24,575 nucleotides of DNA from Mycetohabitans rhizoxinica HKI 454 (GCF_000198775.1 NC_014723.1:87612-112186); one strand, 5' to 3'; positions 1 through 9,036 are shown, numbered from the stretch's first letter. The notes: generated from the sequence alone by a model not told the origin. Program-made: numbers and translations.

Positions 1-612
1 CAGCCTTCATCGCGTCGGCATCGCCAAGTATTCTGGCTACCAGTTCTCTGGCGCGGTCTAATCGCCATGCCTTCACACGGCGCTGCAGGGTACGTAGCTG
101 TGTGCTGGAATACATTGCCGGTGCCATGGTGACGAGACGCTCATGTAGCTTCTTGGCCGTGATGCCGGGCTCGGTTTCCAGCCATTGCTGTATCGTCGGC
201 CACGTATGCTCGAATGGATCTTCCCGGCTGCGCCAAGTGTGAGGCACGCGCGCCTTTCGATGATGCGTTGGTCTTACCTCGCCTTCCTGCCACGCTGTCC
301 CAAGGCTCGCCAGGAAATCCGCAAGGGGAGCACGAGCCGGTGTGGTTGCCTGCGTCGGCATCGTGCCGGATTCCCTACATTGTGCGATGTGCTGCTGCGC
401 TTCGCGCATTCGACTCAAAAGCTCCAGTGGATCGAGCGCTCGAAACTGAGCACGTAGTCTGCGTTTGGTTGCCTGCGGCACCGACGCCGAACTCAACACG
501 CGCTCCGATCAGAACGGCGGTACCGCTCGCCGACCGCCTCTATCAATTCTCGTCGTGTTCTCATGCTGAGCCTGCCCGCCATCAGTCGCCCCGCCAGCAT
601 TCTGACGGGTAA
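1..612 (-). pseudogene. Internally deleted insertion-sequence transposase (DDE/integrase type)
   Basis: On the minus strand a short N-terminal piece begins at an ATG at 564 (MRTRRELIEAVGERYRR...) and stops at about 493. A long open stretch in another frame then runs from about 500 to the window edge and contains FRALDPLELLSRMREAQQHI, then FLASLGTAWQEGEVRPTH, TWPTIQQWLETEPGITAKKL and QLRTLQRRVKAWRLDRAREL. I recognise these as the beginning and end of a transposase of the integrase-catalytic (rve/DDE) type common in Burkholderia. The central catalytic part is missing and the two ends are out of frame, so the gene is dead. The probable element end lies near 590-612. The C-terminus continues beyond base 1. 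Family assignment is from memory of motif text and not from a search. Confidence 0.65.
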
Positions 613-713
613 CACATTACATGAGGCAACAGGCTCCGCCCGATAGCGAAAAACCTGAGTCAATGCGCCGGCCATTCTGCTCGACGCTATCCACATGCGG
701 GTTCAGCCGCAGA

Positions 714-2069
714 TTAATGTGGCGCACTTCTGAACCAAGGTACACTGTCCTGGATTCGCGCCCGGGCCGGCTCAGAGAACTGGTTGGTTTCCATAAAGCG
801 GGTGATTTCACTCCTCGCTATATTCCATTGACGATCGTCTAAGTTATTTAGCGAACCCTCGAACCGAAGTCTGCTAAGCACGTCGCATAAGGCGGCTTCG
901 CCCGCGCCATTCAGTAGGCTCAAGCTCTGCTGCCAGATCCACTTTACCAGTGCATCGTCCAGATTGTCGGTGCACATTAGTAGGCCGAGTGCGACCTGTG
1001 CGCGCTGCGCCGGCAATACGCGCGGCAATGCCGGCTCCAGTAACTGGAGTTCGTGTGCGTGGTGCTCGCGCGGTAAATGCGTCAACCCCTCTGGAAGATA
1101 GCTTAGCGCAACGCTCAACTGCTCGTCAGGTAGCGACAGCGCCACATCACGCAGCTGCGTGTACTGTGCGAGCTGCTCCGCTTGCGGCAAAAACAATATG
1201 AAACTTGCTAACACGCCAACCGATGCGCCTTGATGAGAGGGCGGCAGCTGCAACGCGTGTTCGCGTAACACCGCATACAGCCCAGGGAGGCGGTCGTCGC
1301 CTCCCCCAAAGTGAATCATTCGCAGACACAATACCGGGATCAGCTCCGCTTGCTCGGACACCCTTAAGGACCCAAGCCGAGCCACGAGCGCCTGATAACG
1401 CTCGACAAACTCAGCTGAGCCAAACAACAACGACTCCAAACTGTCAGCGAGTTCCGTCCAGACATTGTCCTCCTCGGGCGCACGCCGCTGCGCCATCGCG
1501 TAAGCGAAGTCGAATAATTCATCCCGATGGCTCCAATGGAATTTGTGCAATGAATGCAACAACAGCGCTTTCTGTATCTGTACGCCATCCTTCGGAATGC
1601 GCTGCGCCGCCGCGTACATGCGCTTGAAGGCTTCGCCGCGCTCGCGATACGGCAACGCTTCCAACCGCTGGCGCAACGCCTCAATCGGCTCGACGTGCTG
1701 CGCCGGATCGGCGAGCGTGCCCTCCATCTCATTGAGCAGCTGGTTGACTGACGCGAGACTGACGACTTGGTTGGCTCGTTGCCAGTAGCGGTGGACTACG
1801 CGCCGACTGTGCATCGCATGATACGTACGACGATCGACTGCTGAAAAATTCTCCACGTCTTGAACGGGCACGTAGTCACCGATCTGCTGAATCAGTTCGG
1901 GCGGCAGGTCATGATAGGTCGTGGGCCGGCTGGCCGACGGGCTCGCCAGTCCACCGCTTGCTGGTCTCAATGCCGGCGGGGGGGCCGACGCAGCAGCTTG
2001 CGGGCACGACTCCAACGCACGCATGTAGACTTGGTAGTCGTTCAAAGCGGCATTCAGATCAAAGTCCAT
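714..2069 (-). CDS. F-box protein, candidate type III effector (451 aa)
   Basis: Residues 1-52 are low-complexity and rich in Ala, Pro and Ser, as is common for secretion leaders. Residues 53-92 read YHDLPPELIQQIGDYVPVQD followed by VENFSAVDRRTYHAM, which fits the F-box pattern LPxELhxxIhxyhxxxDhxxhxxVxrxhxxh. The rest is predicted to be helical, with loose repeats of the form L-P-x-x-x-R-x-x-A-F-x-x-h-x-x-A-x-x-h-P. In eukaryotes an F-box binds Skp1 and so recruits targets to SCF ubiquitin ligases. Bacterial F-box proteins such as the Ralstonia GALA proteins are host-directed effectors, so the likely site of action is the fungal host cell (inference). I chose the start at 2069 (MDFDLNAALN) over an in-frame start at 2156 because the 533-aa family at 10.8-16.4 kb also starts MDF. 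I found no TTCG-N16-TTCG box upstream. Secretion is not shown by sequence alone. Confidence 0.75.
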   Translation of the reverse strand: MDFDLNAALNDYQVYMRALESCPQAAASAPPPALRPASGGLASPSASRPTTYHDLPPELIQQIGDYVPVQDVENFSAVDRRTYHAMHSRRVVHRYWQRANQVVSLASVNQLLNEMEGTLADPAQHVEPIEALRQRLEALPYRERGEAFKRMYAAAQRIPKDGVQIQKALLLHSLHKFHWSHRDELFDFAYAMAQRRAPEEDNVWTELADSLESLLFGSAEFVERYQALVARLGSLRVSEQAELIPVLCLRMIHFGGGDDRLPGLYAVLREHALQLPPSHQGASVGVLASFILFLPQAEQLAQYTQLRDVALSLPDEQLSVALSYLPEGLTHLPREHHAHELQLLEPALPRVLPAQRAQVALGLLMCTDNLDDALVKWIWQQSLSLLNGAGEAALCDVLSRLRFEGSLNNLDDRQWNIARSEITRFMETNQFSEPARARIQDSVPWFRSAPH

Positions 2070-2627
2070 CGGTAAGCTCGGCAATCGATAACAAGAAACG
2101 GCGCGGTACGAAGCGAAGCCGCACGGCAGGTTAGCTAAAAGTGGGAAACTGAGCACAGCGATGGGCTGTAAACGCCATGTTCTTGGCGGATAGTGCTATG
2201 CCCATATGCGGCAGCTATTACATCGTCTGTTGGTAACGCACACTGCTGAAGAAGCTCGTGTGAAGCTGGCAATGGTAAGCAGCACGCAGCCGAAACAACG
2301 TGCGGATCGAATAAGTGATGGTGCAGGTTGAGTTACATTCCACCATCCCGGACCGCACCGTACACACGTAGCTTGGAGCGCGCGAAGCTTGTCCATTTCG
2401 CATAGGTCGTTGGTAAAGATAGAGAAATTTATTACACAATCTTTACATAAAGGCCGCATGAAAGCGGGTACCCGTGGACACACCTGTGCACGTAGCAAGC
2501 CCTTTCCAATAGATCGCGTTGCGATATCATTAGTAAAATAAAAAAGATAAAGAGAATCGTTCCGCTCTAGATCCCAGATGAAAGAGCTTACAAAGTTATG
2601 CTTCTCTGCGATGCCGCGGACCGTGAG
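2070..2627. other. Intergenic region upstream of the F-box gene
   Basis: About 560 bases with no convincing gene. It should hold the promoter of the minus-strand F-box gene. I looked for CGAA-N16-CGAA (the hrpII box on the minus strand) and found only close or mis-spaced CGAA pairs: 2109/2114, and 2291/2308 with 13 bases between. The stretch around 2530-2560 is A-rich. Confidence 0.4.
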
Positions 2628-2703
2628 TAGAGAAGTCGGCTTGGCAGGGTTGCTTCAAACTCGCATACCTTCGCCTTCTCAAAGATGATTGGCTGTTGTG
2701 ATG

Positions 2704-2945
2704 TTATTGCCGCCCCATTCGCGCCCTTATCCAATCGACAACTGACCGGTGACAGCGACTGCCACCCGGCGCGATCAACGGCTTTGGGTCAGTTGGATCC
2801 TTCCGACCATATCAACGGTGGCAGGGCAGGGTCAAGGTTAAGTCGTGGTTCAGGCGCCAGTTTGGCGCGTTCGTCGCGGACGTGAGCCTGTGTTGGTAAT
2901 CACAACTGTTCCTGTTTGCTCAACGTCTTGTTCAACAACTCTGAA
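2704..2945 (-). pseudogene. C-terminal remnant of the 533-aa effector-like family
   Basis: The plus-strand text, with blocks such as ccaatcgac, gggtcagggtcaaggttaag, ggcgcgttcgtcgcgga, gagcctgt and caactgttc, aligns with the 3' ends of the three 533-aa genes, most closely the one ending at 12773. The minus-strand end reads VDWIRARMGRQ-stop at 2704-2706, matching VDWIKARLVRR in the intact copies. The non-coding flank at about 2628-2703 also matches the flank at about 12695-12772, including ttctcaaagatgattggctg against ctctcaaaggtgatcggctg. Only about 80 codons survive, with internal changes, so this is a dead fourth copy. Confidence 0.75.
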
Positions 2946-3260
2946 GGTATAAGAAGTCGCGGCGTAATCGCGCCGACTTTCACAAGTCGGGTTGGGTCTT
3001 CTGGTCGATAGTCTCAGACTATGTCCACTCTTTCACAAGCTCGGGACGCCATGCCTTCACGATGGCTTCGAACTGCGGGCCGTAGCCGAGCGTGTCGGGG
3101 TAGTTGTTCGCGCCCCTTTCACTGCGGGTGCCGCAAGTGCGCTACAGATCTTCAACGTGACGCTCGTCTAAGCCTAATCCGCCCGGCGAGAGCCAGCATC
3201 ATCGACCGACTGACTGCGCGTTTTGGCTCATCGGTGACTCAACAGCCGCTTTTCAGTGGC
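2946..3260 (-). pseudogene. Degenerate fragment, possibly phage-derived
   Basis: The minus strand contains an open piece at about 3019-3105 reading ANNYPDTLGYGPQFEAIVKA followed by WRPELVKEWT and a stop. No matching start or upstream part is present, so it looks like the tail of a lost gene. I do not recognise the family; its position next to a small phage-like gene suggests prophage debris. An imperfect inverted repeat (aagtcg...cgactt) lies near 2955-2980. Nothing else was found in the stretch. Confidence 0.3.
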
Positions 3261-3458
3261 TTACGTCTGCAGCAGCTGCACAATTTCGCGAAGCCGATCT
3301 CGATATAGCTCGGTCAGTGCCAGGTTGCGCTCGTCTCGCCCCAGTGGGTACGGCTCTGACAGCAGCGCGCCGAACGCTTGCAGCGCAACGCGCACCGTCA
3401 TCGCTTGCCCGGTGGTCAGGTGTGTTCCATTGAGCGTTATGCTCGGTTCTTGAGTCAT
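3261..3458 (-). CDS. Small hypothetical protein, phage-like (65 aa)
   Basis: This encodes MTQEPSITLNGTHLTTGQAM, then a helical segment, then LYRDRLREIVQLLQT. The shape (ITLNG..LT..QAMTVRVAL...LG.DE......YR.R..EI) recalls short uncharacterised proteins of Burkholderia prophages; that is recollection, not a search. Its ATG overlaps the TGA of a short upstream reading ending WSWFANEDEADE (ATGA overlap, minus strand), suggesting a remnant of a phage operon whose upstream gene is truncated. GAGGACGAAG a few bases before the ATG may serve as ribosome-binding site. Function unknown. Confidence 0.5.
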   Translation of the reverse strand: MTQEPSITLNGTHLTTGQAMTVRVALQAFGALLSEPYPLGRDERNLALTELYRDRLREIVQLLQT

Positions 3459-3703
3459 TCGTCAGCTTCGTCCTCGTTGGCAAACCACGACCATTGTTTT
3501 TTAGTTTAGCAAGTAGACAGCGTTGGCACCGCGCGGTCTGCGTCCACGGCTCACATGCGTGGCGAACCACCACGACACTATAGCGCCTTTGATGCGTTGC
3601 GCCCCCATGACGCTTTCCCGTAACACCTCACGCCATAGGTTGTGCGATATCGGTCGGTTTATTAATTCGTGCCAGATAAAAAGCGTCTTCTATCGATATA
3701 GTA

Positions 3704-3724
3704 TACCTGTATATCCATACAGTA
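3704..3724 (+). promoter_or_regulatory. LexA-binding SOS box
   Basis: CTGT at 3707-3710 and ACAG at 3719-3722 are separated by eight A/T-rich bases (atatccat) and flanked by TAC and TA. This is the classical proteobacterial LexA box CTGT-N8-ACAG. It ends 13 bases before the imuA start codon, the expected place for an operator controlling the mutagenesis cassette. Confidence 0.9.
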
Positions 3725-3735
3725 TTTCGTTTTCC

Positions 3736-4449
3736 ATGGGTCAAGCTTTGCCCTTTTCGCCCCAGTCACTGCACCCGACGCTGTGGCGGGGCGCTGAACT
3801 TGCGCGCGCGAGCGAGCGCCGCATCGATACCGGCTACACCACGCTCAATGCCGAGTTGCCCGGTGGCGGCTGGCCGCAAGGTGCGCTAATTGAGCTGCTT
3901 ATTTCGCAACCCGGTATTGGCGAGTTACGCTTGCTCGCGCCGGCGCTGCGCACACTGCAACCGCGTGCCATCGTATTAATCAATCCGCCGCACACCGTGC
4001 AACCATTAGCGCTGCGCTATTGGGGCCTGGACAGTATCCACTGGTGTGTGCTGCGTGCGCCGAAGACGGCCGATGCGTGCTGGGCGGCCGAACAGGCGCT
4101 GCGCACCGGCTCATGCGGCGCGGTGCTGCTTTGGCTTACTAGCGTATCCGCCGACGTGCTGCGCCGGCTGCACCTGGCCGCCCAGCGCGGCGCGGCGCTC
4201 TTTTTCTTGCTGCGGCCGCTGTGCGCGTCGCGCAGTGCTTCGCCCGCGCCACTGCGTGTGGCGCTCGCGCCCGCCAGTGCAGGCGTGCAGGTGACGCTAC
4301 TGAAGCGTCGTGGTCCGACGCATGACACGCCCCTCGATATCCCGCTCATTCCTTCTCCCATCTTATTAAGTTGCCATGGCCGTGTGGATCGGCGTGCATC
4401 TGCCTTACCTGCTACTCGAAGTGTTTCACCCGCGTGGGTATCCGCCTGA
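3736..4449 (+). CDS. imuA: ImuA, translesion-synthesis accessory protein (237 aa)
   Basis: First gene of an SOS mutasome cassette. The protein shows the ImuA pattern: LHPTLWRGAEL at the N-terminus, then IDTGYTTLNAELPGGGWPQG followed by ALIELL, the RecA/SulA-like entry of the family, then LRLLAPALRTL and a C-terminal VTLLKRRGP. ImuA is a RecA-like protein that in other bacteria works with ImuB and DnaE2 in error-prone bypass of DNA damage. The ATG at 3736 was chosen because it gives the family's usual length and lies just downstream of the LexA box; an in-frame extension upstream would run through the operator. The 3' end overlaps imuB by 74 bases in another frame, suggesting coupled translation. 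Confidence 0.9.
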   Translation: MGQALPFSPQSLHPTLWRGAELARASERRIDTGYTTLNAELPGGGWPQGALIELLISQPGIGELRLLAPALRTLQPRAIVLINPPHTVQPLALRYWGLDSIHWCVLRAPKTADACWAAEQALRTGSCGAVLLWLTSVSADVLRRLHLAAQRGAALFFLLRPLCASRSASPAPLRVALAPASAGVQVTLLKRRGPTHDTPLDIPLIPSPILLSCHGRVDRRASALPATRSVSPAWVSA

Positions 4450-5842
4450 CGCGCGTGGGTGCGTGGTGCTGGAGCAAGACCGCGTCGCGCATTGCGATGA
4501 AAGGGCACGCATGCTGGGCATTCGCGCCGGCATGCGCCGCGGCGGCGTGCTGGCGCTTGCACCGCACGTGCGCGTGCACGAGCGTGATCGCCTACGCGAA
4601 GCGGCGCTACAGCACAGCGTCGGGATGGCGATGCTGCGCTTTACCCCTCATGTCGTGGTGACCGACGAGGCGTGCGTGCTGCTGGACGTGAGCGCAAGCC
4701 TGCGGCTTTTTCGGGGTATCCGGGCACTGCGCCGCGATGCGCGCGCGCTCATTGACGCGCTGTGCGTGTCGGCTCAGTGGGCGGTGGCGCCCACCGGCTA
4801 TGCAGCGTGGCTGTTGGCGCGCTCCGGAGGCGGCTATGCGCTGTCATTAGAATCGTTGGAACGTGTGCTCGGACGCCGGCCGTTGAACGTACTGCCGTCC
4901 GCGCGACGCTACGCTGATTGGTTCGACGGCTTAGGCTGCCGCACGATTGCCGACGTGTGCCGTCTACCGCGTGCGGGCCTGAACAAGCGGTGCGGCACGG
5001 CACTGCTCGAAGCGCTTGACCGCGCGCGCGGCTTGGCACCCGAAGGGTATGCGTGGCTGCAGGTGCCGCCCCAATTTGATGCGCGTATTGAGCTGCCGGA
5101 GCGCATTGAACAGACTGACGCGCTGCTGTTTGCTGCGCGCCGACTGCTTGTGCAGATGACCGGGTGGCTGATCGCGCAACAGCTGGTGGTGGTGCGCCTG
5201 ACAGTGAGGCTGGAGCACGAGCGTGGCCGAGCGCCGCTCACGCCCAGCGTGCTGGACATCGCGCTGGCCGAGCCGACTTGGCACGACGCGCACCTGGTGC
5301 GGTTGCTCAAAGAGCGGTTCGCGCGTACCCCGCTCGTCGCGCCGGTCATCGCGTTGCGGCTGCTCACCCAAGAGGTGCGCGCTGCGCAGCCGCACAGTGA
5401 CACGCTCTTTCCCGAGCCGGGCGGCACACCGACCGACCATGCGAGATTGCTTGAGTTGCTGACCGCGCGTTTGGGCCGCGAGAACGTGCTTTATGCGCAG
5501 CCGCTTGCCGATCATCGCCCGGAGGTGGCCGCCCGCTGGGTGCCCCTGGATGCATTGCGCCAGGCGGCAGGCGAGCCGCCCGCGTTGCCGCGTCCCGTGT
5601 GGCTACTAAAGGAGCCCCTTGAGTTGATGGTGCGAGACCACCGGCCATTTTACGGCACGCCGCTGCGTCTGGTGTCACCGGCCGAGCGCATTGAAGCGGG
5701 CTGGCATGATCAGCAAGGGGTCGTGCGCGACTATTACGTCGCGCAGTCTGCCGAGTCGGTGTACTACTGGGTCTATTGTGAATGGATCGGCGCGCGCGAG
5801 CACAGCACGCTACGCTGGTTCTTGCACGGCTTGTTTGGCTAA
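4376..5842 (+). CDS. imuB: ImuB, Y-family polymerase-like protein (488 aa)
   Basis: ImuB is a relative of DinB/UmuC that in studied systems has lost polymerase activity and acts as adaptor linking ImuA, DnaE2 and the beta clamp. Visible are the N-terminal WIGVHLPYLLLEVFHP in place of the usual metal-binding strand of active Y-family enzymes, the palm-like LLDVSASLRLFRGIRALRRD, a helix-hairpin-helix-like WFDGLGCRTIADVCRLPRAG, and the little-finger region with LEHERG. The C-terminus includes LADHRPEVAARWVPLDA and RDYYVAQSAESVYYWVY. The first acidic residue of the polymerase active site appears absent (G in WIGV), as expected. The length is normal for ImuB. It overlaps imuA upstream, and dnaE2 starts four bases after its stop, so all three should be one SOS-induced transcript. 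Confidence 0.92.
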   Translation: MAVWIGVHLPYLLLEVFHPRGYPPDARGCVVLEQDRVAHCDERARMLGIRAGMRRGGVLALAPHVRVHERDRLREAALQHSVGMAMLRFTPHVVVTDEACVLLDVSASLRLFRGIRALRRDARALIDALCVSAQWAVAPTGYAAWLLARSGGGYALSLESLERVLGRRPLNVLPSARRYADWFDGLGCRTIADVCRLPRAGLNKRCGTALLEALDRARGLAPEGYAWLQVPPQFDARIELPERIEQTDALLFAARRLLVQMTGWLIAQQLVVVRLTVRLEHERGRAPLTPSVLDIALAEPTWHDAHLVRLLKERFARTPLVAPVIALRLLTQEVRAAQPHSDTLFPEPGGTPTDHARLLELLTARLGRENVLYAQPLADHRPEVAARWVPLDALRQAAGEPPALPRPVWLLKEPLELMVRDHRPFYGTPLRLVSPAERIEAGWHDQQGVVRDYYVAQSAESVYYWVYCEWIGAREHSTLRWFLHGLFG

Positions 5843-5846
5843 TCCG

Positions 5847-8800
5847 ATGGAGAAGCCAGCAAACGCTTCGCTGCCCGAGTATGCGGAGTTGCAATGTGCG
5901 TCGAATTTTTCGTTCCTGTACGGTGCATCGCATCCCGAGGAGTTGGTCGCCCGCGCCGCGCAACTCGGTTACACGGCGCTTGCCATCACCGACGAGTGCT
6001 CGGTGGCCGGTGTCGTGCGCGCGCATTTGGAAGCGAAAAAGGTGGGGCTGCCGCTGATCGTAGGCGCGCAGTTTCGCTTAGCCCAAGGCCAGGCTGCCCC
6101 TGCCATGGCCCTGAGCGCGCTGGCTATGAATCGCGACGGCTATGGCAATCTGTGCGAGTTCATCACGCTCGGCCGCATGCGCGGCGACAAAGGCACGTAT
6201 CGGTTGTCCTGCGATGACCTCGCCCACGCTGACGCAGTTGATCGGCATGGGTGCGCGTTGTCGCATTGTCTGGTGATTCTCCATCCGGACTATCCGGCGC
6301 ACGAAGCGCAGCTGACGTGGGCCGCGCCACACTTTGGCTCACGCATAGCCGTCGCGCTCACGTTGCACGCGCAGGCGATGGACGATCTGCACCGCGGAGT
6401 CGTGCAACGCGTGGCGGCCCGACATGGTGTGCGGGTGGTGGCCACTGGGGCGGTGCGCATGCACGTGCGCTCGCGTAAGCCGCTGCAAGATGTGGTCACC
6501 GCGATTCGGCTGGGTCAGAGCGTGTCGGCATGTGGCTACCATTTGGCGCCCAATGCGCAGCAGCACTTGCGTGCACGACTGCGGCTGGCCAATGTGTACC
6601 CGCGCGACACGCTGGAGGCCACCGTTCATCTGGCCCGCCAATGCACCTTTTCGTTGGATGAACTGCGCTATGAATACCCGGAAGAGCTTGTTCCCAACGG
6701 CCATTCGGCAACGACGTATTTGCGTGAGCAGGCCTATTTAGGCGCGCACCGGCGCTTCCCAAACGGAATACCGATGACGGTGCAGCAGCAGCTTGAGCAC
6801 GAACTGGCGCTGATTGCGACGTTGCGCTACGAGCCGTACTTTTTAACGGTGTACGACATCGTGCACTTTGCGCGCAGCCAAGGCATTCTTTGTCAAGGCC
6901 GGGGCTCGGCGGCCAATTCCGCCGTGTGCTACTGCCTCGGTATCACAGAAGTGGATCCGGCGCGCTCAAATCTGCTCTTTGAGCGCTTCGTGAGTCGTGA
7001 GCGCAACGAGCCCCCGGACATCGACATCGACTTTGAGCACCAACGTCGCGAAGAAGTCATCCAGTACCTGTATCGCAAGTATGGACGCGAGCGCGCGGCG
7101 CTCACGGCGGCGGTGACCACCTATCGGCCGCGCAGCGCGCTACGAGACGCGGGCAAGGCGCTGGGCATCGATCCGCTGATTGTCGATCGCGTCGCGAAAT
7201 CGCACCAGTGGTTCGACACGAGCGCACAGCTGCTCAAGCGCTTTGAAGACGCGGGGCTGGACACGTGCGCACCGATCATTGAGCAATGGGCGACGCTTGC
7301 GGCCACGTTGCTTGGATTTCCCCGGCACTTGTCGCAGCACAGCGGTGGCTTTGTAATCAGCCGCGGCAAACTCAGCCGGCTCGTGCCAATTGAGTCCGCG
7401 GCGATGCCTGATCGTTCGGTGATTCAATGGGATAAGAACGACATCGACGCGCTGGGGCTGCTGAAAATCGACATTCTGGCGCTGGGCATGCTGTCGGTGA
7501 TCCGGCGCGCGCTGGCACTCGTTGCTCACCAGCGCGGCGAGCCGTTTGAGCTGCACGATATCCCCGCCGAGGATGCGGCCACCTACGAGATGATCAGCCG
7601 TGCCGATACTGTCGGCGTATTCCAGATCGAATCGCGTGCGCAGATGAGCATGTTGCCCCGCCTGCGCCCGCGCTGCTTTTACGACTTGGTTATCGAAGTG
7701 GCGATCGTGCGCCCCGGTCCGGTGCAAGGCGGCATGGTGCACCCGTATCTGCGTCGGCGCGAAGGCGTGGAGCCCGTCACGTACCCGAGTGAAGCGATGC
7801 GAACGGCGCTAGCGCGCACGCTCGGGGTGCCGATTTTTCAAGAGCAAGTGATGCAAGTGGCGATGCTGGCCGCCGGCTTTACTGCGGGGGAAGCAGATCA
7901 ATTGCGCCGTGCCATGGCCGCTTGGCGCAGCCAAGGCGGCCTTGAGCAGTATTACGAGCGCATCGTGCACGGCATGGTCACGCGCGGCTACGATCGGGCG
8001 TTCGCCGAATCAATCTTCGCGCAGATCCAAGGTTTTGGTGAGTATGGCTTTCCGGAAAGTCATGCGGCCAGCTTCGCGCTGCTTGTGTACGTGAGCGCGT
8101 GGCTCAAATGTCATGCGCCGGCCGCGTTTCTATGCGCGCTGCTGAACAGCCAACCGATGGGCTTTTATACGCCGTCACAACTGGTGCAGGATGCGCGCCG
8201 GCATGGCGTTAAGGTGCTGCCAGTGGATGTGACCATAAGCGACTGGGACAGCACGCTGCAAGGACACAGTCTTGAGGCGCCGGTGCGGCTGGGCCTGTCG
8301 CTGATCCGCGGCTTGGCAGAGGACGCGGCCGCGCGCATCGAACTGGCCCGTGCGGTGCGGCCCTTTGCAGATGTGACGGATCTGGCGCGGCGCGCGCAGC
8401 TTACGCGGCGCGATCTGCAGGCTTTAGCCAGCGCCAACGCACTGGCGAGCCTTGCGGGCAATCGCCGCGCGGCGTTGTGGCACGCGCTCGCCGCGGTGCC
8501 TGACAAGGATCTGCTGCGTGCAGCTAGCGATGACGATGTGACACCGGCGTTTGCGCCGCTCACGCCGGGGCAAGCCATTGCGCACGACTATCGCGCGCTG
8601 GGCCTGACGCTCGAGCGGCATCCGCTGGCGCTGCTGCGCGCACAATTACTTCAGCGTCGCTTGCTGCCGGCCGTAGTCTTGCAACGCTATCGCGACGGGC
8701 AACTGGCGCGCGCGTGCGGCCTGGTGACGGTGCGCCAGCGCCCCGGCACGGCAAAAGGCGTGCTGTTTGTGACGCTTGAAGACGAGAGCGGCCACACGAA

Positions 8801-8981
8801 CGTGATTATTTGGCCGTCACTACTAGAGCGCCAGCGCAAGGAGGCGCTGGGTGCGTCGCTGCTTGCCGTCTATGGCGTCTGGCAACGGCAAGGCGAGGTG
8901 ACCCATTTAGTCGCCCAGCGCCTGGTGGATCTGTCGCATTTACTGGGTTCACTGGTGACAACGAGTCGCAACTTTTGTTGA
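5847..8981 (+). CDS. dnaE2: DnaE2, error-prone DNA polymerase III alpha subunit (1044 aa)
   Basis: Error-prone C-family polymerase that extends across lesions together with ImuA/ImuB. Domains in order: PHP domain from YAELQCASNFSFLYGASHPE (about residues 12-31) through AITDECSVAGVVRAH; polymerase core with GRGSAANSAVCYCLGITEVD (about 351-370) and the catalytic PDIDIDF, whose aspartates are at about 391, 393 and 395; GVFQIESRAQMSMLPRLRPR and FQEQVMQVAM; then a C-terminal OB-fold region with ACGLVTVRQRPGTAKGVLF and a final VAQRLVDLSHLL. The length matches DnaE2. The start at 5847 (MEKPANAS), four bases after imuB, replaces a longer frame that overlaps imuB deeply. The gene appears intact, so the cassette is probably functional. 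Confidence 0.95.
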   Translation: MEKPANASLPEYAELQCASNFSFLYGASHPEELVARAAQLGYTALAITDECSVAGVVRAHLEAKKVGLPLIVGAQFRLAQGQAAPAMALSALAMNRDGYGNLCEFITLGRMRGDKGTYRLSCDDLAHADAVDRHGCALSHCLVILHPDYPAHEAQLTWAAPHFGSRIAVALTLHAQAMDDLHRGVVQRVAARHGVRVVATGAVRMHVRSRKPLQDVVTAIRLGQSVSACGYHLAPNAQQHLRARLRLANVYPRDTLEATVHLARQCTFSLDELRYEYPEELVPNGHSATTYLREQAYLGAHRRFPNGIPMTVQQQLEHELALIATLRYEPYFLTVYDIVHFARSQGILCQGRGSAANSAVCYCLGITEVDPARSNLLFERFVSRERNEPPDIDIDFEHQRREEVIQYLYRKYGRERAALTAAVTTYRPRSALRDAGKALGIDPLIVDRVAKSHQWFDTSAQLLKRFEDAGLDTCAPIIEQWATLAATLLGFPRHLSQHSGGFVISRGKLSRLVPIESAAMPDRSVIQWDKNDIDALGLLKIDILALGMLSVIRRALALVAHQRGEPFELHDIPAEDAATYEMISRADTVGVFQIESRAQMSMLPRLRPRCFYDLVIEVAIVRPGPVQGGMVHPYLRRREGVEPVTYPSEAMRTALARTLGVPIFQEQVMQVAMLAAGFTAGEADQLRRAMAAWRSQGGLEQYYERIVHGMVTRGYDRAFAESIFAQIQGFGEYGFPESHAASFALLVYVSAWLKCHAPAAFLCALLNSQPMGFYTPSQLVQDARRHGVKVLPVDVTISDWDSTLQGHSLEAPVRLGLSLIRGLAEDAAARIELARAVRPFADVTDLARRAQLTRRDLQALASANALASLAGNRRAALWHALAAVPDKDLLRAASDDDVTPAFAPLTPGQAIAHDYRALGLTLERHPLALLRAQLLQRRLLPAVVLQRYRDGQLARACGLVTVRQRPGTAKGVLFVTLEDESGHTNVIIWPSLLERQRKEALGASLLAVYGVWQRQGEVTHLVAQRLVDLSHLLGSLVTTSRNFC

Positions 8982-9036
8982 CATCCCATCTTAGTTGAAG
9001 GCTTTACCGTGGCCAAACATAAGCAGCGTTGCATCA
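8982..9036. other. Short gap between the SOS cassette and the bat3-like block
   Basis: About 55 bases with no recognised feature. Homology to the second bat3 block begins at about 9037 (agcccgcac...ggctgcatcgg), so the edge of the duplicated segment falls just after dnaE2. Confidence 0.4.

Noticed and set aside
2070..2156. N-terminal extension of the F-box protein to an ATG at 2156
   Set aside because: The MDF start at 2069 agrees with the 533-aa family; the extension has no supporting similarity.
4017..4562. Minus-strand frame of 181 residues opposite imuA/imuB
   Set aside because: GC-rich shadow of two well-supported genes, with Arg/Ala/Ser-rich low-complexity text and no family signature.
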